From Firmicutes bacterium UBA5500 (GTDB lineage: Bacteria; Bacillota; UBA994; UBA5500): DNA of 6,744 nt. Location of the stretch: the NCBI GenBank assembly GCA_002427055.1, contig DIPA01000040.1:7600-14343 (forward strand), read 5' to 3'. Below the pieces are notes generated by a model. It worked only from the letters and a program-made list of their open reading frames with translations. It did no database searches and was not told the DNA's origin. The position numbers and the translations under genes were made by a program. Position 1 is the first letter of the stretch, and each line of letters opens with the position of its first letter. Shown in pieces: positions 1-5,745 of this stretch.

Positions 1-665
1 AGTATGACCAAGCCCGGGTGAAAAATGGCGCCGATGTTATCCAGACTTGTCTTCAAGACATTATCACCAGGCACAAATTGCGGCATAACAACACGTAGGG
101 CATTAACTACTTGCGCAGTATGGTGCCCCGGTAAGGCTGCTACCGGAATACTGTTCTTGATGCCATAGATAGTAACTTGCGCTGGATTATTGTTACGGGC
201 AGCATAAATCAGTGTCTGAGCCTCGGCGATTGTTACTTCTGCTTTTATGCCAGAGGAGTTAACTATATGTAGGAATTCAAGAGCACCACCGGTGCGTCCG
301 GGATGCAACACGACAATCTGGCCATCGCGTAGATAAGGCGCAGCCTCTTTTGCAATGAAACTGTGTGCATTTGCGGGAACTACCACCATGATAATATCGG
401 CGTCAGCTAATGCTTCGGCAATGTCGCTTGTAACAACTTCAATGGTGCCAAAACCATTAATAACCCCATTGAGAGTAATACCACCACTGTTACGTATAGG
501 CTGAAGGCGTTCATCAGTGCGGTTATAGAGAGAAACTTGATACCCGAGATAGGCCAGGTGCCCAGCCATGGCTTGTCCACCATGACCGGCACCTAGGACA
601 GCGAAACGCGGGGGATTAAGCGGAAGGGTGCTTGCTACGGCTGGTTGAAAAGCAACGGAACTCAT
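1..665 (-). CDS. NAD(P)-dependent opine (octopine/nopaline-type) dehydrogenase, partial (C-terminus beyond left edge)
   Basis: This reading frame starts at ATG 665-663 and runs open for 221 codons to the window's left edge, so the C-terminal part is missing. The protein has a Rossmann fold with the dinucleotide motif GAGHGG (Gly25, Gly27, Gly30), then VVVPANAH, HPGRTGGALEF and AEAQTLIYAAR. It ends with LDNIGAIFHPG, where His216 sits about where octopine dehydrogenases carry their catalytic histidine. Enzymes of this family reductively condense an amino acid with a 2-oxo acid, or oxidise such opines, in the cytoplasm. Substrates cannot be read from this fragment. The start is supported by an AAGGAAGGTGAT ribosome binding site at 675-686. 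About 19 residues precede the first beta strand, slightly longer than usual, with no internal Met to offer a shorter start. The gene diverges from the GntR operon and has its own promoter. Family assignment is fairly secure; physiological role is unknown. Confidence 0.85.
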   Translation of the reverse strand, partial: MSSVAFQPAVASTLPLNPPRFAVLGAGHGGQAMAGHLAYLGYQVSLYNRTDERLQPIRNSGGITLNGVINGFGTIEVVTSDIAEALADADIIMVVVPANAHSFIAKEAAPYLRDGQIVVLHPGRTGGALEFLHIVNSSGIKAEVTIAEAQTLIYAARNNNPAQVTIYGIKNSIPVAALPGHHTAQVVNALRVVMPQFVPGDNVLKTSLDNIGAIFHPGLVI

Positions 666-734
666 TACCAAAAAATCACCTTCCTTTTAAATTAGTGTGG
701 CCAAACCTTACATTTTAAGGATTACATATAGTTC

Positions 735-764
735 ATTATAACAAAATACTAAGTTAGCTGTAAA
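735..764 (-). promoter_or_regulatory. Sigma-A-type promoter of the opine dehydrogenase gene
   Basis: Read on the minus strand, a -35 box TTTACA (764-759, five of six consensus bases) is followed after 18 bp by a perfect TATAAT (740-735) preceded by TGT, i.e. an extended -10. Transcription would start near 728, leaving a leader of about 60 nt before the ATG at 665. The leader contains a short inverted repeat, CCTTA-N5-TAAGG (706-720), whose role is unclear. Confidence 0.7.
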
Positions 765-811
765 GTTAGTCTATTTTTGTGGCCGTATGGGGCATAGTTA
801 ATCAGTGCAAC

Positions 812-862
812 TTTGCGCCTAGCAAATAGTCAGATTTGCGCTAACGTGGCTAGATCCGCAAA
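812..862. repeat. Cluster of TTTGC/GCAAA half-sites upstream of the GntR promoter
   Basis: Four copies of the 5-mer TTTGC or its complement GCAAA lie at 812-816, 822-826, 835-839 and 858-862. They alternate in orientation and form nested inverted repeats: TTTGC-N5-GCAAA at 812-826 and GCAAAT-N6-ATTTGC at 822-839. The block TTTGCGC is directly repeated at 812-818 and 835-841. The cluster lies between the two divergent promoters and just upstream of the GntR -35 box, where an activator or repressor could bind. It may also be chance in AT-rich DNA; no known regulator motif is recognised. Confidence 0.3.
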
Positions 863-864
863 AA

Positions 865-883
865 AAACCGTTGACAAACCGTT
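865..883. repeat. Direct repeat AAACCGTT with an 11-bp period across the -35 box
   Basis: AAACCGTT occurs at 865-872 and again at 876-883, separated by GAC. The period of 11 bp is about one helical turn, and the repeat straddles the -35 hexamer TTGACA (871-876) of the GntR operon promoter. The arrangement suits a tandem binding site for a regulator that competes with RNA polymerase, but no protein is assigned. Confidence 0.35.
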
Positions 884-898
884 TTTCTTCTGTATTAT
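871..898 (+). promoter_or_regulatory. Sigma-A promoter of the GntR-ABC operon
   Basis: A perfect -35 box TTGACA (871-876) is followed after 16 bp by TATTAT (893-898), five of six bases of the -10 consensus. Transcription would begin around 905, inside the palindrome at 901-916, so a repressor bound there would block initiation directly. Confidence 0.72.
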
Positions 899-918
899 TA
901 TATTAAGCGCTTAATACA
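891..918. promoter_or_regulatory. Palindromic operator, probable autoregulatory site of the YtrA-type GntR repressor
   Basis: TATTAAGCGCTTAATA at 901-916 is a perfect 16-bp palindrome, and pairing continues outward to 897-920 with one mismatched pair. A second, wider dyad overlaps it: TGTATTA (891-897) and TAATACA (912-918), separated by 14 bp. The site covers the -10 box and predicted start of the operon encoding the GntR regulator. YtrA-family repressors are known to control their own ABC-transporter operons from dyads overlapping the promoter. That this protein binds here is an inference from position and symmetry. Confidence 0.6.
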
Positions 919-949
919 ATGAGACACCATGGAGGGGGGGGGTGATAGT

Positions 950-1318
950 TTGAAGCAGAGCTTCGACCCGAATCTGCCCATTTATACACAGATAGTCGAC
1001 AGGTTTAAGCAGTTGATTTTTAGCGGGGCCATGAGCCCGGGTGAAAAGGTGCCCGCAGTGCGGGAGCTGGCTCTTGAGCTAGGAGTAAATCCTAATACTC
1101 TGCAACGCGCAATGAGTGAACTGGAGCGAGAGGGATTGCTCTACACTGAACGAACAGCGGGACGCTTTGTGACAGACGATAACGCCTTAATTATCGCCTT
1201 GCGTGAGGAGCTGATTGCGACAGTAGTAAGAGAGTTTCTTGCTGAGATGAAGGCGCTGGGATGCTCGTCAGCTGAGGCTGAACTCCTAATTAAAAGGCAC
1301 GGAGGAGAGATGAAATAA
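950..1318 (+). CDS. GntR-family transcriptional regulator, YtrA subfamily
   Basis: This is a 122-residue DNA-binding repressor of the short YtrA type. An N-terminal winged helix-turn-helix runs from FDPNLPIYTQI through the recognition region, with VPAVRELALELGVNPNTLQ and then MSELEREGLLYTERTAGRFV. A short C-terminal helical tail of about 45 residues follows, instead of the large effector domain of other GntR subfamilies. NPNT followed by an ELEREGL helix is a hallmark of the subfamily. I chose TTG at 950 as start: GGA plus nine Gs and TGAT (931-946) form its ribosome binding site, and the protein then begins LKQSFDPN, as relatives do. An in-frame ATG at 929 would add MEGGGDS, but has no ribosome binding site and would encode that site as protein. 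The stop overlaps the next ATG by one base (TAATG), indicating translational coupling with the ABC ATPase. It likely represses its own operon from the palindrome at 901-916; the signal is unknown. Confidence 0.88.
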   Translation: MKQSFDPNLPIYTQIVDRFKQLIFSGAMSPGEKVPAVRELALELGVNPNTLQRAMSELEREGLLYTERTAGRFVTDDNALIIALREELIATVVREFLAEMKALGCSSAEAELLIKRHGGEMK

Positions 1319-2019
1319 TGAGTGAAATACTGTTAGAAGTCAAGCATGTCTCAAAACGCTACGGGCAGCAAGTAGCGCTAAGAGATGTATCGTTTGAGCT
1401 GGCATCCGGCAAAATTATCGGCTTACTGGGGCCAAATGGCAGCGGCAAGACAACCCTTATCAAAATCATCAATAGTCTGCTGGCCGACTACGAGGGAGAA
1501 GTTCGTGTTAGTGGCCACAAGCCGGGGAAAGAATCTAAAAAACTAGTCAGTTATTTGCCCGATAAGATGGCACTACCCACTTGGCTCTCAGTTACAGAAG
1601 CGCTAGATCTATATAACAGCTTTTTCGCTGATTTTCAGCTGGCGCGGGCCAATGAGCTACTGAATTCGCTCAAGGTACCCCAAGGCAAGCGCATCGGTGA
1701 GCTTTCTAAGGGAATGCAGGAAAAACTGATGCTAACGCTGACAATGGCGCGTCGCGCAAAGCTATACGTTCTAGATGAACCCATCGCCGGAGTAGACCCG
1801 GCTGCACGTGATTTAATCCTCTCCACTATTCTTGATAATTTTACAGATGGCAGTTCGATTTTGCTCTCAACACACATTATCTCAGACGTAGAGACTATTT
1901 TTGATAGTGTAGTCTTTCTTAAGGAAGGTAATGTAGACTTGATCGGAGAGGCAGAAACGCTGCGCAGCGAGCACGGCAAATCAATTGACCAGTTGTTCAG
2001 GGAGGTATATAGATGTTAG
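1318..2019 (+). CDS. ABC transporter ATP-binding protein (YtrB/BcrA-like)
   Basis: This 233-residue single-domain ATPase powers the membrane protein encoded next. Visible motifs in order: aromatic A-loop Tyr15, Walker A GPNGSGKTT (38-46), signature LSKGMQ (129-134), Walker B LYVLDEP (149-155) with catalytic Glu154, D-loop GVDP (158-161) and switch His186 in LLSTHI. The Q-loop reads YLPDKMALP (79-87), with Asp82 where many ABC ATPases have Gln, a deviation I associate with exporters of this type. The protein is short and lacks a second nucleotide-binding domain, so it should work as a dimer with two permease subunits. A strong GGAGGAGAG site (1301-1309) precedes the ATG, and the reading frame overlaps the permease start by 7 bp. 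Its pairing with a YtrA-type regulator suggests export linked to antimicrobials or envelope stress; the substrate cannot be read from sequence. Confidence 0.92.
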   Translation: MSEILLEVKHVSKRYGQQVALRDVSFELASGKIIGLLGPNGSGKTTLIKIINSLLADYEGEVRVSGHKPGKESKKLVSYLPDKMALPTWLSVTEALDLYNSFFADFQLARANELLNSLKVPQGKRIGELSKGMQEKLMLTLTMARRAKLYVLDEPIAGVDPAARDLILSTILDNFTDGSSILLSTHIISDVETIFDSVVFLKEGNVDLIGEAETLRSEHGKSIDQLFREVYRC

Positions 2020-2756
2020 CTAAATTGATCAAGCTAGATTTGCGCTTTGCCTATAAACAATTTCTTGCCATGGCCGCTCTGCTATTGCTCCTGGGCATAG
2101 CCATCCCCGTTATGGAAGTGAGCGTCTTGAAATTCGGCGTGCCGATCATCGTTTCCATCACCTTTTCAGTTGTCCCTATACTGTGTGTCTGGCTGATAGT
2201 GCAGCACTTCAACCGCAATCTTTTCGGTAACGAGGGGTATCTTATGTTTAGCCTGCCTGTCAGTGCTACGCAGCTACTTGTTTCTAAGGTAATCACCACC
2301 TTGATATGGTTTAATCTGATGCTGGGCACCGCCGCAGGTCTGATCGTGCTGCTACTGCGAGAGGAAGTGCCAGTGTTGATGGTTCTGCGAAAACTGTTCA
2401 CTTGGGGCGCTATACGCCAAACGCTAAACGTATTATTGACGATCAATATCAATGTACTGCCCATTATTATGGCTATCTTCCTGGGAATTTCACTGGCTAC
2501 GGTAGCCGTACGCAACAAGAAGATTGGGCACTTTTGGGGCCAAGCAGCCACAGCAGCCGGCATTGCCCTCTACATATGGAGTTCAATCCTCTTTGCGGGC
2601 TGGACATACCTAGACATAGCTTTAGCTGACCAGACGCTCGTATCAGTGACGGTTGCAGCCTCACAATGGATTAACATAGCAATATCTGTTATATTCTGCA
2701 CACTGTTTTTCAGCTTGACTGCGTATATCATGCGACAGCGGCTAAATCTTGCCTAG
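2013..2756 (+). CDS. ABC-2-type transporter permease subunit
   Basis: This 247-residue integral membrane protein is the likely partner of the preceding ATPase. Six hydrophobic segments can be seen at roughly residues 17-34, 43-64, 91-113, 140-165, 175-197 and 215-238, with a basic N-terminus (KLIKLDLRFAYK). Between helices 2 and 3 lies FGNEGYLMFSLPVSATQLL (71-89), the conserved 'EGYL..LPVS' element of ABC-2-like permeases found beside YtrA-type regulators. There is no signal peptide or extracellular substrate-binding domain, which favours export over import. The ATG overlaps the end of the ATPase gene by 7 bp, and its site CAGGGAGG (1998-2005) lies inside that gene, so the two are translationally coupled. 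It is the last gene of the operon, with a terminator 21 bp beyond the stop. The transported compound is unknown. Confidence 0.85.
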   Translation: MLAKLIKLDLRFAYKQFLAMAALLLLLGIAIPVMEVSVLKFGVPIIVSITFSVVPILCVWLIVQHFNRNLFGNEGYLMFSLPVSATQLLVSKVITTLIWFNLMLGTAAGLIVLLLREEVPVLMVLRKLFTWGAIRQTLNVLLTININVLPIIMAIFLGISLATVAVRNKKIGHFWGQAATAAGIALYIWSSILFAGWTYLDIALADQTLVSVTVAASQWINIAISVIFCTLFFSLTAYIMRQRLNLA

Positions 2757-2776
2757 TCGTATAGGGGAACCATGAT

Positions 2777-2821
2777 AAAAGGCGGCGACTGGGTATGTTC
2801 AGCACCCAGTCGCCGCCTTTT
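2777..2821. terminator. Strong bidirectional intrinsic terminator
   Basis: A perfect 18-bp inverted repeat (2777-2794 and 2804-2821) encloses a 9-nt loop. Its core is GC-rich (GGCGGCGACTGGGT) and the outer four pairs are A on the left and T on the right, so the U-tract forms in either direction. It lies 20 bp after the permease stop and 11 bp after the stop of the opposing methyltransferase gene, and should end both convergent transcripts. Confidence 0.9.
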
Positions 2822-2832
2822 CACCCATCAGA

Positions 2833-3648
2833 TCAAGTCGTAGGCTGACTCAGTTGGTCAAAAACCTCATATAGCACCACGCTGGTTGCTACGGCCAGGT
2901 TGAGAGAGTCGGCTCTTCCCACCATCGGGATGCTCACGAGCTGATCGCACGCCTCCATGAGGGGGGCAGAAAGCCCCTCCCGCTCACTACCACTAAGTAA
3001 CACTAACGGCCTAGGATAACCTACTTGCCGATAATGATGCTTGGCAGCACCAGATGTCCCTACTATAGTTGCCTTTCTCGCAGCTCGCCAACTAAGAAAT
3101 TCTTGTTCACTAGCCTTAACCAAACGCAAGGCAAATAACGAACCCATACTACCACGAACTGCGGCTGGATCGTAAGGATCAGTACAATTCCCAACTAGAA
3201 TCAGGCCTAGGCAGCCGACCGCATCGGCTGTACGTATGATGCTGCCCAAGTTGCCCGGATCTTGCACCTCAGCCAGAGCCACCCACACATCTTCCGCCGC
3301 AAACTCTGATGGTAGAGGGTACCAGCATTGGCGAACAACGGCACCTAATCCTTGGGGACCGTCTTTTGTTGATAGACTGTTAAATACGGCGGCTGTTACT
3401 GGCAGGCAAGGCACTCCCCTATGCTGCAAGTCGCTAACTAAATCTTGCGCAAATTGACTGGTAAGTAACTCATTGGCAACCACTAGCAGCTCAATTTGAG
3501 CTCCTTGCTGCACGGCTTCTCCTACCAGACGAATTCCTTCCACCCAAAAGCTAGCCTCTTGTTCGCGCCCTTTACGCGAGCGCAATTTACGTATAGTTTT
3601 GATGGTTGGGTTACTAGTGCTAGAGATGATTGGTTGCTCTATCTGCAT
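2833..3648 (-). CDS. TrmH/SpoU-family RNA 2'-O-ribose methyltransferase
   Basis: This 271-residue protein is a SPOUT-class, S-adenosylmethionine-dependent methyltransferase acting on rRNA or tRNA in the cytoplasm. The N-terminal part (about 1-107) is the small substrate-binding domain typical of RlmB-like enzymes, with SSTSNPTIKTIRKLRSRK, then FWVEGIRLVGEA and a link ending STKDGPQGLGAVV. The C-terminal knotted catalytic domain shows motif 1 at 128-145 (QDPGNLGSIIRTAD, with Asn133 and Arg139), motif 2 LLSGSEREGLS (217-227) and motif 3 IPMVGRADSLNLAVA (240-254). All key positions look intact. The target nucleotide cannot be decided from sequence. The ATG lies only 5 bp after the upstream amidohydrolase stop and has a weak ribosome binding site, so it is probably co-transcribed and translationally coupled. 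The transcript ends at 2777-2821. Confidence 0.9.
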   Translation of the reverse strand: MQIEQPIISSTSNPTIKTIRKLRSRKGREQEASFWVEGIRLVGEAVQQGAQIELLVVANELLTSQFAQDLVSDLQHRGVPCLPVTAAVFNSLSTKDGPQGLGAVVRQCWYPLPSEFAAEDVWVALAEVQDPGNLGSIIRTADAVGCLGLILVGNCTDPYDPAAVRGSMGSLFALRLVKASEQEFLSWRAARKATIVGTSGAAKHHYRQVGYPRPLVLLSGSEREGLSAPLMEACDQLVSIPMVGRADSLNLAVATSVVLYEVFDQLSQPTT

Positions 3649-3653
3649 CTCAA

Positions 3654-4841
3654 TTACCGCTTCCCCGCCGCGAATTCGGCTCGAATTTGCTTGCGCAGGG
3701 TGGAGTCTGTAAGCACATCTAGGCCGGTTAATGCCATCGCTTTAGCAGCAACTAGCATGGCTGCTAAAGCTTCCGGTGAAGCAGCTGCCTGGCAAAACTC
3801 GTGTGTATGGCCAACCAAGGTCTTAGGACCAATACACATGCTGGGATGGATAGCAGGTGTAACTTGGCTAACATTGCCCATATCAGTAGAGCCTTTACCA
3901 CCACTGGGTGACTCAATATCGGTTACGCCTAAGGCTTCTAGATGAGTCTTATAGGTAGCGGCTAATAACTTATTCGAGTGCAGATTATCGAATGATAACT
4001 CGAAGTTGCACATTTCCAAGCGGCAACCGGTGGCCAGCGCAGCGGCTTCGGCTACTTTCTTGGCTTTACCTACAACTTCATTCAAATAGGCTCTCTCGGC
4101 AGCGCGGAAATAGAAGCGAGCCACTGCCCGTTCAGGCACAATATTGGGCGCTACGCCACCCTCGCTAATGATGCCGTGTATGCGTACATCGCTGGTAAGA
4201 TGCTCACGTAGTGCATTGAGGTTATTAAAAAGCGAAATAACTGCGTCTAAAGCATTGATGCCTTCATGCGGAGCACCGGCAGCGTGGGCAGCCTTGCCGA
4301 GGAAAGTAAACTCAATAGCATCGATAGCTAAGGAGGCGGCATCAACGGTAGTGCGGGCTCCAGGATGGACGATTAGGGCTGCATCAAATTCGTCGAACAG
4401 ACCAGCAGCCGCCATTGGCACCTTGGCGCCATTAGTCTCTTCTGAGGGAGTACCAAATAGGGTTACTTGCCCAGAAACATTGTCGAGCACACTAGCCAAA
4501 CCAACGGCTGCAGCTGTGCTAGCCATGGCGATTAGGTTATGGCCGCAGGCATGCCCGATTTCCGGTAAAGCGTCATATTCGGCCAAGAAAGCAACCTTAG
4601 CCCCTTCCCCACTACTGTGCTCAGCAGCAAAAGAAGTCGGCACATTGGCCAGCCCTTTGCTTATATGAAAGCCTTGCCCCGCAGCATATTCGGTCAAGAT
4701 CTTCTGAGCAAAGTGTTCCTGACCGCCTGTTTCTGGGTTAGCGTGTAGTTGCAAAGCTATCTCCTCTAAATGCGGCGCTTGCTCATCAATCCGCTGGCTA
4801 ATTCGCTGCCGCAGTTGATCAATCTGCATTACTTTACACAT
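3654..4841 (-). CDS. M20-family metallo-amidohydrolase/peptidase (PM20D2/AbgB-like)
   Basis: This 395-residue enzyme of the M20 zinc hydrolases cleaves amide bonds of N-acyl amino acids or small dipeptide-like compounds, probably in the cytoplasm because no signal peptide is present. Visible elements: FLAEYDALPEIGHACGHN (85-102) with metal ligands Cys99 and His101, SEET with Glu134/Glu135, HPG with His159, a dimerisation ('lid') domain opening with GKAAHAAGAPHEGINALDA, and C-terminal GHTHEF, where His345 is the likely last ligand. Asn follows HACGH, where many amidohydrolases have Asp; that and the EYDALP segment resemble the p-aminobenzoyl-glutamate hydrolase/PM20D2 branch. The substrate remains open. 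Two starts are possible: ATG 4841 (MCKVMQID, AAAAGG 8 nt upstream) or ATG 4829 (MQIDQLRQ), preceded by AAAGGATGTG, which resembles a ribosome binding site. The methyltransferase gene follows after 5 bp. No convincing promoter is visible upstream. Confidence 0.88.
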   Translation of the reverse strand: MCKVMQIDQLRQRISQRIDEQAPHLEEIALQLHANPETGGQEHFAQKILTEYAAGQGFHISKGLANVPTSFAAEHSSGEGAKVAFLAEYDALPEIGHACGHNLIAMASTAAAVGLASVLDNVSGQVTLFGTPSEETNGAKVPMAAAGLFDEFDAALIVHPGARTTVDAASLAIDAIEFTFLGKAAHAAGAPHEGINALDAVISLFNNLNALREHLTSDVRIHGIISEGGVAPNIVPERAVARFYFRAAERAYLNEVVGKAKKVAEAAALATGCRLEMCNFELSFDNLHSNKLLAATYKTHLEALGVTDIESPSGGKGSTDMGNVSQVTPAIHPSMCIGPKTLVGHTHEFCQAAASPEALAAMLVAAKAMALTGLDVLTDSTLRKQIRAEFAAGKR

Positions 4842-4892
4842 CCTTTCAACCTTTTCCCTAGTTTATCACGTCAACTGGCAACGATGAAATAA

Positions 4893-4922
4893 GCAAAGGA
4901 AAAGCCACGGCAGTGCCGTGGC
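4893..4922 (-). terminator. Intrinsic terminator downstream of crotonase
   Basis: On the minus strand an 8-bp GC-rich stem, GCCACGGC (4922-4915) with GCCGTGGC (4911-4904), closes a 3-nt loop and is followed by TTTTCCTTT. It lies 22 bp after the crotonase stop and upstream of the M20 gene. The interrupted T-tract suggests it may be leaky, so some transcripts could continue into the M20/methyltransferase genes. Confidence 0.72.
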
Positions 4923-4944
4923 CCCCTATTATGCTTAGCACCAC

Positions 4945-5721
4945 CTAACGATTAAGAAACTTCGCTGGACGTTTCTCGAGGAAGGCACCCATACCTTCCT
5001 TTTGGTCCTGAGTTGCAAAACAAGCTGCGAACTGCTTGGCCTCTTCGCTTAGGCCGTCAGCCAAGCTCATGGTCAGTCCCTCGTCGACAGCAGTTTTTAG
5101 ATTACGTAAGATAACTGTGCTCTGCTTGGCCATCTTGTTAGCCAACTCCAAAGCTACTGCAAGCAACTCTTCAGGCGCTGCCAGTCGGTTCACCAAACCG
5201 AGTGCAGCCGCCTCGCTAGCTGTAATAGTGGTTCCGGTGAACAGCAACTCCTTGGCCCGAGCAGAACCGATGAGGCGCGGCAAGCGTTGGGTAGCGCCGA
5301 AGCCCGGAATAATACCCAGGCCTATTTCGGGCTGGCCGAGTTTGGCCTTTTCCGACGCAATACGCAGATCACAGGCTAATGCCAATTCCAAACCGCCACC
5401 TAAGGCATACCCGTTAATGGCAGCAATGCTCGGCTGTGGCAGGGCTGCCAGCTTGGCGAATACACCTTGCCCCAAACGTGAAAATTCTTCTGCCTCTTGT
5501 GATGACATTTGTCGCATCTCGGCTATGTCAGCGCCGGCAACGAAAGCACGACCCTGTCCGGTGACAACAAGTACTTTTACAGTGGAGGCATGCGCCACTT
5601 CAGTTAGTACACTATCAAGTTCCTGCAAGACGGCTTGGTTGAGTGCGTTTAGGGCATCCGGCCGTTCAATTGTCAGCAGACCTATTCCATTATCAGCAAC
5701 TTCTAGACTCAAGAATTCCAT
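4945..5721 (-). CDS. crt: Short-chain enoyl-CoA hydratase (crotonase)
   Basis: This 258-residue crotonase reversibly hydrates crotonyl-CoA to (S)-3-hydroxybutyryl-CoA. Seen from the 5721 start: TIERPDALNALN near the N-terminus for CoA binding, the oxyanion-hole segment FVAGADIAEM (60-69), GYALGGGLE with Glu112 and GQPEIGLGIIPGFGATQRL with Glu132. These two glutamates lie 20 residues apart and correspond to catalytic Glu144 and Glu164 of rat mitochondrial enoyl-CoA hydratase, which argues for true hydratase activity rather than another crotonase-fold reaction. The C-terminal ATQDQKEGMGAFLEKRPAKF is typical of clostridial Crt. The start is ATG 5721 because AGGGAGG ends 6 bp upstream; the in-frame ATG 5727 abuts that site, and a TTG at 5742 lies upstream of it. 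The gene follows the hydroxybutyryl-CoA dehydrogenase after 24 bp and precedes a terminator, so the pair forms one transcript. It may serve butyrate formation or fatty-acid/amino-acid breakdown. Confidence 0.92.
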   Translation of the reverse strand: MEFLSLEVADNGIGLLTIERPDALNALNQAVLQELDSVLTEVAHASTVKVLVVTGQGRAFVAGADIAEMRQMSSQEAEEFSRLGQGVFAKLAALPQPSIAAINGYALGGGLELALACDLRIASEKAKLGQPEIGLGIIPGFGATQRLPRLIGSARAKELLFTGTTITASEAAALGLVNRLAAPEELLAVALELANKMAKQSTVILRNLKTAVDEGLTMSLADGLSEEAKQFAACFATQDQKEGMGAFLEKRPAKFLNR

Positions 5722-5745
5722 ACCCATCCTCCCTCCCAGCAAGTC

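Noticed and set aside
407..592. Open frame of 61 codons on the minus strand inside the opine dehydrogenase
   Set aside because: It lies out of frame within the dehydrogenase, whose own frame contains GAGHGG and the other family motifs.
706..720. CCTTA-N5-TAAGG in the opine dehydrogenase leader as a riboswitch or attenuator
   Set aside because: The stem is only five pairs with no T-tract or alternative pairing; the leader of about 60 nt is too short for a known riboswitch class. At most a minor operator.
860..883. A-run upstream of the GntR promoter as a terminator on the minus strand
   Set aside because: The flanking AAACCGTT copies are direct, not inverted, so no hairpin precedes the T-run, and no minus-strand gene ends here.
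2051..2563. Open frame of 170 codons on the minus strand, opposite the permease
   Set aside because: The plus-strand frame encodes a convincing membrane protein with the EGYL/LPVS element and operon overlap; the antisense product has no such features.
4144..4668. Open frame of 174 codons on the plus strand, opposite the M20 gene
   Set aside because: Antisense shadow of a well-supported M20 protein; low-complexity Ala/Ser-rich product with no motif.
4842..4892. Minus-strand TTGACG near 4868-4873 as a -35 box for the M20 gene
   Set aside because: No acceptable -10 hexamer occurs 16-18 bp downstream, where the DNA is already the ribosome-binding region.
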